41,406 nucleotides of DNA, taken from positions 1 to 41,406 of the forward strand of contig SCMT01000031.1 in NCBI GenBank assembly GCA_005502915.1. Reading direction: 5' to 3'. The position numbers were made by a program, and so were the translations under genes. This DNA is from Lysobacteraceae bacterium 2PB (GTDB taxonomy: Bacteria; Pseudomonadota; Gammaproteobacteria; Xanthomonadales; Xanthomonadaceae). Positions 22,315 to 29,538 of this stretch are shown piece after piece (the first letter of the stretch is position 1; each line of letters begins with the position of its first letter). Under the pieces are notes generated by a model. It saw only the letters and a program-made list of their open reading frames with translations, made no database searches and was not told the DNA's origin.

Positions 22315-22433
22315 GGGTCCTCTCCTTGGCGGTGGTGCCGCGCGCGGCGGCATGGCGGCGCATGCCCACAGCCTGCGCCGACCCACACCCTAGCGACGCC
22401 GGCGGGGATTTGCACGTGCCCCTTGCCGGGCGC

Positions 22434-23144
22434 TCAGGCCGTCGAACGCGCCAGCCACCAGCCTGTGATCGCGTGTCGCGGGCGCGCGGCCCAGGGCGAC
22501 ACGAGAGTCACCTGGTGGGTCTGGGGCACACGGAACAGGCTCAGCGAATTCCAGCGCGGCAGGAAGGTCTCGGTGATGGCGCCGGTGGCGTCGTCGATGA
22601 ACTGCAGCTGCCCGCCCCAGTCCGGCCGCCACTCGCGGCTGAGGTTGATCACGAAGGCGTAGCGCCGGCCTTCGTTGACGTCGAGGTCCTGGTGCGGCAT
22701 CAGGAACTGTCCGGGCCGGTAGCGCGTGCACTGCGCGCTGGCATGGGTGAGCGCCGGATCGTCGCCGAGGTAGCGCGCGAATTCGAGGAACATCGGCGTG
22801 TTGAGGAAGCGCAGCACGTGATGCGCGAGGAGGCCGGGATCCCAGCCCTCCTTCGCCGCGCGGACCAGCATGTAACTGTCGTACGAGAACTGGTAGTGAT
22901 CGGCCGCCAGCGCATGGCCGCGGCGCAGCAGCGTTTCGAACGCGGCATCGTCCGGATACGCGCCGCGCGGCGTGGTCCGCGACTCGCCGCTGCTGCGCTC
23001 GGCCAGCTGCCACGGGGTGCGCGTCGACAGCTCGTCGGCCAGCGCTTCGGCGGCATCGGCCTGCAGGAAATCCGGAATCTGCACCCGCGACCGCAGGGCG
23101 AGCGCGTGTCGCCAGCGTTCGATGTCGATCTCGTCGTTGATCAT
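22434..23144 (-). CDS. 2-oxoglutarate/Fe(II)-dependent oxygenase
   Basis: 236 residues of the prolyl-4-hydroxylase-like 2OG oxygenase group. The iron triad is H151-x-D153 (MPHQDLD) and His210 (VPQTHQV), with Arg221 placed to hold 2-oxoglutarate. The strands FVINLSREWRPDWGGQLQF and WNSLSLFRVP complete the jelly roll. Relatives hydroxylate proline or other residues of proteins and peptides, or small metabolites; the target is not evident. Cytoplasmic. It lies 30 bases after the AEC transporter gene on the same strand, so the two are probably co-transcribed. No good Shine-Dalgarno sequence precedes the ATG. Confidence 0.88.
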   Translation of the reverse strand: MINDEIDIERWRHALALRSRVQIPDFLQADAAEALADELSTRTPWQLAERSSGESRTTPRGAYPDDAAFETLLRRGHALAADHYQFSYDSYMLVRAAKEGWDPGLLAHHVLRFLNTPMFLEFARYLGDDPALTHASAQCTRYRPGQFLMPHQDLDVNEGRRYAFVINLSREWRPDWGGQLQFIDDATGAITETFLPRWNSLSLFRVPQTHQVTLVSPWAARPRHAITGWWLARSTA

Positions 23145-23174
23145 GCCCGGTCGCCGGATCGAGGTCCGCCCATC

Positions 23175-24071
23175 CTACCGCGCCCACAACGGCAGGGTCA
23201 GCAGCGAGAGCAGCAGGCCGTAACCGACCACCGCCGCGGCGAGGCGCGGCGCGAGGTTGTGCGAGATCGCCAGCGCGCCTGCGGTGACCATCGACGGCAT
23301 CGCCGACTCCAGCACCGTGGTCCGCGCCATGTCGCCCTGCATGCCGATCGCACGCACCAACAGCCAGGCCAGCGCCGGCATCGCCAGCAGTTTCAGCAGC
23401 AGGCCGCTTGCCAGCGGCTTGAGCTCATCGCGCGGCAACGCCAGCTTCACCGACAGGCCGATGGTCAGCATCGCCAGCGGCAGCAGCGCGTCCGACAGGC
23501 GCTGCAGCCCGCCCGCGATCCAGGCCGGCGGCTCGACGGGCATCACCGTGAAGCCGAGGACCAGCGCCCAGATCGGCGGAAAGGTCGCGATGCGCCGCGC
23601 CATGTCGGCGATGGTGGGCGTGCGATCGCCGCCGTAGCGCGCCAGCACCCACAGGCCGAAGGTCGACAGGATGAGGAAGGAGCCGAACTGGTCGTAGATC
23701 ACCGCGTACGGCAGCGCGTGTTCGCCGATCAGCGCCTTGGTCAGCGGAAAGCCGAGGAAGCTGGTGTTGCCCAGCGCCACCGTCAGCAGCAGCACCGCGC
23801 GCTCGTCGTCGCGGAAGCGCAGCAGGCGCGCGGCCAGGGTCACCAGCAGCACCGACGCGAGCAGGAGCACCCACGGCACCAGCGCCACGCCGAACAGGGC
23901 GGGCTCCAGGTGCAGGCGTGGCGCGTGGCGCAGCACCGCCGCCGGCAGGCACACGTACAGCACGACGAGGTTGAGCGTCTGCGCCGCATTGCCCGGCAGC
24001 ACGCGCAGGCGCTGGAAGGCATAGCCCAGCGCGAGCATCAGCAGGATGAGGGCGAAGGCGTCGTGGGCCAT
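23175..24071 (-). CDS. AEC-family (auxin efflux carrier-type) transporter
   Basis: 298 residues, almost wholly hydrophobic, with about ten predicted membrane segments in two repeats of five. Family marks include the N-terminal ALILLMLALGYAF, the central VALGNTSFLGFPLTKAL block and the late DMARTTVLESAMPSMVTAGALA block, where broken helices cross. AEC proteins export or exchange organic anions such as malate or malonate; the substrate here cannot be told. Inner membrane. It starts 27 bases after a lipoprotein gene and ends 30 bases before a 2OG oxygenase gene, suggesting an operon. The start has no strong ribosome-binding site. Confidence 0.85.
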   Translation of the reverse strand: MAHDAFALILLMLALGYAFQRLRVLPGNAAQTLNLVVLYVCLPAAVLRHAPRLHLEPALFGVALVPWVLLLASVLLVTLAARLLRFRDDERAVLLLTVALGNTSFLGFPLTKALIGEHALPYAVIYDQFGSFLILSTFGLWVLARYGGDRTPTIADMARRIATFPPIWALVLGFTVMPVEPPAWIAGGLQRLSDALLPLAMLTIGLSVKLALPRDELKPLASGLLLKLLAMPALAWLLVRAIGMQGDMARTTVLESAMPSMVTAGALAISHNLAPRLAAAVVGYGLLLSLLTLPLWAR

Positions 24072-24098
24072 GTCGATGAGACGAACGCGCGGTGTGCG

Positions 24099-25211
24099 TC
24101 AGGGCGAACCGCGTCGCCAACCCGCCGGCGGCGCGGGCGGAAAGCCGGCTTCGACCACGAGCTGCCGCATCACCATGCGCTCGGTGATGTGCATGCCGCC
24201 ACGGATCAGTTGCGCGAAGCGGCGCGTGAAGGTGCGCGGGTCGCGCGCATACGCCTGCTGCATGCAGCCCATCAGCCAGTCGCCTTCGCGCCGCGATGCC
24301 TCGGCTTCCGCCTTCTCCGCATCGGTGCCCGGACCGCGCAGGAACATTCCGCCGCCGATCGCTTCGGCCATCAGCACGTCGCTGCGACGCAGCAGGACCT
24401 CGGCGACATGGCGGCATGCCTGGTGGCGCGCCGCAGAGAGATCCTCGGCGCGACAGGGCGTGGAGATCCGCTGGAAGGGCGGGATTCCGGACGATGCCCA
24501 GAACACCATGGCCATGGCGGCGGCCTGCTCTTCCTTCGTCATTCCGGGCATTGCCGCGCCCATGCGCGCAAGCCCCGGCGAGGATGCGCGCGACAGCGTG
24601 TCGATGAACAGTCGCAAGCCATCGTCGTAATGGCTGTCGTAGACCGACGTGGCCGCGGCCGCCTCGAACAGCGCCGGTTCCGGCAGCGTCGAATGCAGCA
24701 AGGGCACGAGGTTCCGCGGTTCGAGCGTGCGCCAGCGTCCCACGAGTGCCTGCCTGCGCGCTTCGTCGTGACGCTCGAGATGCAGCGCGAGGACCAGCAC
24801 CGTCACCTCATCGGGCGCGCGACGCTGCGCCTCGTCGATCCACTCGCGCACCTTGGGGTCCATCCGTTTCGGCTGCGCGGCCGGAGCGCCGGTGCCCCGC
24901 GGCCCCGCGCCGAGCAGCGCCCCATCCCGGAGCAGCGCCGCCAGGGCCAGCGCCTGCGAGTCGCCGAGGCGGGCGACCTCGTCGGCCAGCGCCAGCATGT
25001 CGGCACGACCGGCTTCGTTGCGCGCATTCTGGACGGCCGGGGAAAGCACCGGGGCTGCGCTGCTTGCATCGCCCTGCTGGATCGATAGGGTCCTGGCGCC
25101 CACGCTGGCGGCGGCCGCCTGCGCTTCCGGCGGCGGCGGTGCATCGGCCGATTCACAGGCAGCGAGGCCGCAGACCGCGACCAGGAGGGGAAGGATGGCT
25201 CGGCGAATCAT
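24099..25211 (-). CDS. Hypothetical lipoprotein, helical
   Basis: 370 residues, family not recognised. The N-terminus is a lipoprotein signal (MIRRAILPLLVAVCGLAAC, Cys19), followed by an Ala/Pro-rich linker to about 45. The rest is predicted mostly helical and TPR- or SEL1-like in rhythm (ADMLALADEVARLGDSQALALAALL, then EWIDEAQRRAPDEVTVLVLALHLE), with pairs of cysteines (CRAEDL, ACRHVAE, LMGCMQQ). The C-terminus ends in Pro/Gly-rich sequence. Probably anchored in the outer membrane facing the periplasm. The ATG at 25211 is chosen for the signal peptide. It is divergent from the small cysteine-rich secreted peptide. Confidence 0.75.
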   Translation of the reverse strand: MIRRAILPLLVAVCGLAACESADAPPPPEAQAAAASVGARTLSIQQGDASSAAPVLSPAVQNARNEAGRADMLALADEVARLGDSQALALAALLRDGALLGAGPRGTGAPAAQPKRMDPKVREWIDEAQRRAPDEVTVLVLALHLERHDEARRQALVGRWRTLEPRNLVPLLHSTLPEPALFEAAAATSVYDSHYDDGLRLFIDTLSRASSPGLARMGAAMPGMTKEEQAAAMAMVFWASSGIPPFQRISTPCRAEDLSAARHQACRHVAEVLLRRSDVLMAEAIGGGMFLRGPGTDAEKAEAEASRREGDWLMGCMQQAYARDPRTFTRRFAQLIRGGMHITERMVMRQLVVEAGFPPAPPAGWRRGSP

Positions 25212-25370
25212 GCGGCGGTCTTCAGGGACGACGAAAGCGGGGGGCGCCCGGTACTGCCGACATTCGACCTGCATCCGGATGCGACGTCAAACCCCGCCAA
25301 TGACAAGGCAAACGCGAAGTGCGTCACGGCACACGGGCGCAGGCCAGCGGAATCGCCCCGGCGCCTGCGC

Positions 25371-25376
25371 TAGCAT
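25371..25376 (+). promoter_or_regulatory. Putative -10 box of the cysteine-rich peptide gene
   Basis: TAGCAT, 40 bases before the ATG at 25417. It would leave a leader of about 34 bases carrying AGGA. No clear -35 box was found. Confidence 0.3.
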
Positions 25377-25416
25377 CGACATCGCCCCGCTCCGGGGCCG
25401 ACGCATAGGACATGCC

Positions 25417-25623
25417 ATGAAGACACGACGCCTGCTCGCCCATCCCTTCCTGCTCGCCATCGCGCTGACCCTGGGCAGCACCGGTTACGCGAACGCCATC
25501 TGCACCCCGTCGACCTACGCCTACTGCTGGGAACAGTACGAAAGCTGCATCGTCAACGGCGGTGACGAAGACGCGTGCGTCTCCGAGTACTTCGCCTGCC
25601 TCTCGCGTCGCGGCTGCGGCTGA
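25417..25623 (+). CDS. Small secreted six-cysteine peptide
   Basis: 68 residues. A signal peptide with a basic start (MKTRR), a hydrophobic core and a likely cut after YANA leaves a mature peptide of about 41 residues. The six cysteines are spaced C-x7-C-x6-C-x9-C-x6-C-x5-C, with many Tyr and acidic residues (ICTPSTYAYCWEQYESC). Three disulfides would make a compact fold, as in small secreted toxins, inhibitors or structural peptides. No family is recognised. The ATG at 25417 has AGGA seven bases upstream; a second ATG at 25412 opens only a two-codon frame. It stands alone between a divergent lipoprotein gene and a convergent gamma-glutamyltransferase gene. Confidence 0.75.
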   Translation: MKTRRLLAHPFLLAIALTLGSTGYANAICTPSTYAYCWEQYESCIVNGGDEDACVSEYFACLSRRGCG

Positions 25624-25690
25624 CGCCAGCCACGTCGCGCAACGAAGTCCGCGCCACGGCTAGGGGCGCGGACACATGCCGACATCGGAC

Positions 25691-27430
25691 TCAATACCCC
25701 GCCGCCATGCCGTCCTTGCGCGATTCGCTGGCGCCGACGTAGCCGCCGTCGGGGTTGACCATGATCGCCTGGTAGCCGCCGTAGGGGCCGTCGGCGAAGC
25801 GGACCGAGTGGCCCTTGCGCATCAGCGCGCGGATGGTTTCGATCGAATAGCCGGTTTCCAGGTCCACTTCGCCGCCATCGGTCATCGCGGTGCTCTGCCC
25901 GGCCGGTTCGGTGCTGCCGTCGTGCTGGATGCGCGGCGCATCGCCGGCTTCCTGCAGGTTCATGCCGAAGTCGATCATGTTCAGCAGGATCTGCACGTGG
26001 CCCTGGGGCTGCATCGCGCCGCCCATCACACCGTAGCTCAGCCACGGCTTGCCATCCTTCGTGACGAAGGCGGGAATGATGGTGTGGAAGGGCCGCTTGC
26101 CCGGCGCGAAGCTGTTGGGATGGCCACGCTTGAGCACGAACTGCTCGCCGCGATCCTGGAAGATGAAGCCCAGCCCGGGCGGCGCCATGCCGCTGCCCAT
26201 GCCGCGATAGTTCGACTGGATCAGCGAAACCATCATGCCGTCCTTGTCGGCGGTGGTGAGGTAGATGGTGTCGCCTTCGTTCAACTCGGGGATGATCCCC
26301 GGCTCGGCGGCCTTCATCGCGCGGTCCATCGAGATCAGCTTGCCGCGTTCGCGCGCGTACTCCTTCGAGATCAGGCGTGCGGTCGGCGTCCTGTAGAAAT
26401 CCGGATCGGCATACGAGGCGGCGCGGTCGGCGAAGGCGAGCTTCTTGGCTTCGACGAACAGATGGATATGTTCGGGGCTGCCGAAGCCGTAGGACTTCAG
26501 GTCGTAGGGTTCGAGCAGGTTGAGGATCTGCAGGGCGGCGATGCCCTGCCCGTTCGGCGGCAGTTCCCACACGTCGTAGCCGCGATAGTTGGTGCTCACC
26601 GGGTCGACCCACTCGCCGCGATGCGCGGCCATGTCCTCGTAGCGCAGGAAGCCGTCGTTCGCCTTGAAATACGCATCGATGGTGCGCGCGATCTCGCCCT
26701 TGTAGAACGCATCGCGACCGCCCTCGGCGATCTTCTGCAGCGTGTTCGCCAGATGCGGATTGCGCCAGGTCTCGCCCCTGCGCGGCGCGCGGCCGTCGAT
26801 GGTGAACTGCTCCTTGAAACCCGGCCATTTCGACAGCACCGGCACGCTGCGCCCCCAGTAATAGGCGATGACTTCGTGCACCGGATGGCCGTTGCGCGCA
26901 TAGGCGATCGTCGGTGCGAGGTTCTGCGCCATCGTGCGCCGGCCGAACTTCGCGTGCAGCGCGAACCAGGCATCAACGGTGCCCGGCACGGTCACCGGCA
27001 GCGGCCCGTGCGGCGGGATGTCCTTCAGGCCGCGACGCTCGAATTCTTCCAGCGTCAGCGCCTTGGGCGAACGCCCGGAGCCGTTGTAGCCGTGCAGCTT
27101 CTTCGTCTTCGGATCCCAGACGATCGCGAACAGGTCGCCGCCGATGCCGTTGCCGGTCGGTTCCATCAGGCCGAGCGCGGCATTGGCGGCGATGGCGGCA
27201 TCCATCGCGGTGCCGCCGTCGCGCATGACCTGCAGGGCGATCTGCGTCGCCAACGGATGCGAGGTCGCGGCCATGGCCTGCGGTGCGTAGACCTCGCTGC
27301 GCGTGGCGAAGGGTTTGCCGGTGACGCGGTCGGCGGCGACCGCCCCCATCGCACAGGTCAGCGAAGCGGCGAGCAGGGCGACGCGCGCCACGGCGCGGAC
27401 GGAGGACGATCGGTTCGGACGGAGAGGCAT
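25691..27430 (-). CDS. ggt: Gamma-glutamyltransferase
   Basis: 579-residue Ntn hydrolase with a signal peptide (cut near GAVAA). It is made as a precursor that cleaves itself before the catalytic threonine of NEGDTIYLTTADKDG, giving large and small subunits. Substrate-binding segments are clear: GNGIGGDLFAIV, YNGSGRSPKAL, ELPPNGQGIAALQILN, and GGAMQPQGHVQILLN in the small subunit. It hydrolyses or transfers the gamma-glutamyl group of glutathione in the periplasm, feeding cysteine and glutamate recovery. GGAG lies seven bases before the ATG at 27430; an in-frame ATG at 27475 has no such site. It is convergent with the cysteine-rich peptide gene. Confidence 0.92.
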   Translation of the reverse strand: MPLRPNRSSSVRAVARVALLAASLTCAMGAVAADRVTGKPFATRSEVYAPQAMAATSHPLATQIALQVMRDGGTAMDAAIAANAALGLMEPTGNGIGGDLFAIVWDPKTKKLHGYNGSGRSPKALTLEEFERRGLKDIPPHGPLPVTVPGTVDAWFALHAKFGRRTMAQNLAPTIAYARNGHPVHEVIAYYWGRSVPVLSKWPGFKEQFTIDGRAPRRGETWRNPHLANTLQKIAEGGRDAFYKGEIARTIDAYFKANDGFLRYEDMAAHRGEWVDPVSTNYRGYDVWELPPNGQGIAALQILNLLEPYDLKSYGFGSPEHIHLFVEAKKLAFADRAASYADPDFYRTPTARLISKEYARERGKLISMDRAMKAAEPGIIPELNEGDTIYLTTADKDGMMVSLIQSNYRGMGSGMAPPGLGFIFQDRGEQFVLKRGHPNSFAPGKRPFHTIIPAFVTKDGKPWLSYGVMGGAMQPQGHVQILLNMIDFGMNLQEAGDAPRIQHDGSTEPAGQSTAMTDGGEVDLETGYSIETIRALMRKGHSVRFADGPYGGYQAIMVNPDGGYVGASESRKDGMAAGY

Positions 27431-27533
27431 CGGTACGCTCCGGAAGACAAGGCACACAGGGTAGCGCCCCCGCACGGGACGGAAAGGACCCGGATTGGCG
27501 TCTTGGGCCGGCGCGGCCCGGTCCGCGACCGGC

Positions 27534-29408
27534 TCAGCGCCGCGCGCCGAACGCCGCGATCAGCGCCTCGTTGTCGATCGCCGGGGAATACAGCCAGCCC
27601 TGCACGCCCTGCACGCCGCAGTCGCGCAGGCAGTCGGCCTGCGCCGGTGTCTCCACGCCCTCGGCCACCACATCGATGCCCAGGCTGTTCGCGAGCTGCG
27701 ACACGGCGCGGACGATGGCGAGGTCGGCGTGGTCCTGCGGCAGCCCTGCGACGAAGCTGCGATCGATCTTCAGCGTGTCGATCGGCAGCCGCTTGAGATA
27801 GCTGAGCGAGCAGTAGCCGCTGCCGAAATCGTCCAGGGCCACGCGTACGCCCAATGCGCGGATGCGCGCGAGCGTCCTGGCGGCGGCGTCCTGCTCGCGC
27901 AGCAGCATCGTCTCGGTCAGCTCCAGGCACAGGCGTTCGGGCGGCAGGTGCGATTCGGCCAGGGCCATCTGCACGTCGTTGATCAGGCCGGCCTGCTCAA
28001 ACTGGCGCGCGGACACGTTGACGCGCAGCAGCGGCGCGATGCCGTCGCGTACGGGCCAGCGCATCGCCGCGCAGCAGGCTTCGAGCAGGACCCAGCGACC
28101 GAGGCGCACGATCAGGCCGGAGGTCTCGGCGACTTCGATGAACTCGCTTGCGGAAATGATGCGACCGGCATCGTCGCGCCAGCGCAGCAGGGCCTCGGCG
28201 GACCGCCAGCGTCCGTCACGCAGGTCGACTTCGGGCATGTAGTGCAGCAGCAGGTGGCCATTGGCGAAGGCCTCGCGCAGCGCCTGTTCGGTGCGCAGCC
28301 GTTCGAGCAGGCCGCGATGGCGGTCGGCGTCGAACACCTCGCAGCGGTTGAAGCCGGTGTCCCGAGCGCGATGGCAGGCGTTCTCGGCGTTGCGCAGCAG
28401 CGCGTCGGCCGAAGGCGCCACCAGGTCGCGCGAGAACGCGATGCCCGCCGACACCACCACCGGATGCGCGGCGTCGCCGAGCGGCTCGAAACCTGCCTGC
28501 AGCAGGTCGATGCAGCGTTCGGCCAGGGCCAGCGCCTCTACTTCCTGCTGCTGACGATGCGGGATCACCGCGAAGGCATCCTCGCGCACGCGCGCCAGCG
28601 TCGCCGTATGGCCCAGCGCGTCGCGCAGGCGTTCGGCGGCATCGGCGACCAGCCGCTGGCGATCCGCATCGTCGCCCGCCACTTCGGGCGGGATCTCCAG
28701 CTGCAGGTGCACCACGACCAGGCCGTTGTCCTGCTCGTGCATCGGCCGCAGCGCGATGTGCGCGACTTCCAGCAAGTGGTCGCGATTGGGCAGGTTGGTC
28801 TCGGGATCGTGGCGTTCGATGTAGCGCAGGCGGCTTTCGACCTCGCGCCGGCGGCTGATCTCGTAGGCAGCGGCGATGTAGTCGCCGATGCTGCCGGCGA
28901 AGGCCTGGTCTTCGGGCGTCCACATCCGGGCGCAGCCGACATGCTCGTGGCAGACCACGCCGAGCAGTTCGCCCTCGCTGCGGATCGGCGCATCGAGCAG
29001 CGACTGCACCTGATGGCGTTCGAAATAGGCCTGGAAGCGGTCGTCGGCGGCGGGACTGTCGCCGACATGCACGTCGGCGACGTCGATCACGCGCACGTCG
29101 TCGAGCTGGTCGGCGTATGCGCCGACGAGGGGCAGTTCCTCCTCGAACCCGGGCGGGTTGTGGCGGCGCAGGCTGCGTTCGTAGGCATGGATGCAGCGCA
29201 TCCGGCCGCGCGCGTGATCGCAGCGCCAGACGTTGACGCGCTCGATCTCCAGGGTATCGGCGGCGATCTCGCAGATCAGCGCGATCGCGCTCTCGAGGGT
29301 GCAGTCCTCGCTCCAGACCCGTCGCCCCATGGCGACCAGCGCATGGTTGTGCCGGCGCGCCAGCGCGCCGCGATCCAGTTGCCTCGGGCTCCCCGCACCT
29401 GCCGCCAT
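27534..29408 (-). CDS. GAF-GGDEF(degenerate)-EAL c-di-GMP phosphodiesterase
   Basis: 624 residues, no membrane segment. An N-terminal GAF sensor (about 20-200, ending in the LLGVVCHEHVG block) is followed by a GGDEF domain starting HDPETNLPNRD, whose active site reads REDAF instead of GGDEF and is therefore catalytically dead. The EAL domain (about 365-620) is complete: SAEALLRW, RVNVSA, LELTET, DDFGSGYCSL, LKIDRSFV, VAEGVET and a Q-G-W near the end. It should hydrolyse c-di-GMP, possibly tuned by GTP binding to the dead GGDEF domain. One oddity is HYMPEVDL where HYQP is usual. The ATG at 29408 has GAGGA six bases upstream and beats the in-frame ATG at 29453. Confidence 0.9.
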   Translation of the reverse strand: MAAGAGSPRQLDRGALARRHNHALVAMGRRVWSEDCTLESAIALICEIAADTLEIERVNVWRCDHARGRMRCIHAYERSLRRHNPPGFEEELPLVGAYADQLDDVRVIDVADVHVGDSPAADDRFQAYFERHQVQSLLDAPIRSEGELLGVVCHEHVGCARMWTPEDQAFAGSIGDYIAAAYEISRRREVESRLRYIERHDPETNLPNRDHLLEVAHIALRPMHEQDNGLVVVHLQLEIPPEVAGDDADRQRLVADAAERLRDALGHTATLARVREDAFAVIPHRQQQEVEALALAERCIDLLQAGFEPLGDAAHPVVVSAGIAFSRDLVAPSADALLRNAENACHRARDTGFNRCEVFDADRHRGLLERLRTEQALREAFANGHLLLHYMPEVDLRDGRWRSAEALLRWRDDAGRIISASEFIEVAETSGLIVRLGRWVLLEACCAAMRWPVRDGIAPLLRVNVSARQFEQAGLINDVQMALAESHLPPERLCLELTETMLLREQDAAARTLARIRALGVRVALDDFGSGYCSLSYLKRLPIDTLKIDRSFVAGLPQDHADLAIVRAVSQLANSLGIDVVAEGVETPAQADCLRDCGVQGVQGWLYSPAIDNEALIAAFGARR

Positions 29409-29463
29409 GGTCGCGTCCTCGGTCGCACGGCCACGACCGCACCGCGCAGCCATAGGCGTGAAT

Positions 29464-29505
29464 GATCGGACAGCTTAACGCGGAAACCGGCGTCGATCGG
29501 ACAGC
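29464..29505. promoter_or_regulatory. Spaced direct repeat upstream of the c-di-GMP phosphodiesterase
   Basis: The 11-base sequence GATCGGACAGC occurs at 29464-29474 and again at 29495-29505, 31 bases apart, close to three helical turns. The pair lies 55-100 bases upstream of the ATG at 29408. It could be a tandem activator or repressor site. Confidence 0.4.
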
Positions 29506-29538
29506 CCGTCGCCGCCCGGAGGCGACGACGGACGCGGC

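Noticed and set aside
27505-27519. GGGCCG-N3-CGGCCC hairpin after the GAF-EAL gene as an intrinsic terminator
   Set aside because: The stem is only six bases and no T tract follows on the minus strand. It overlaps other weak self-complementary GC sequence.
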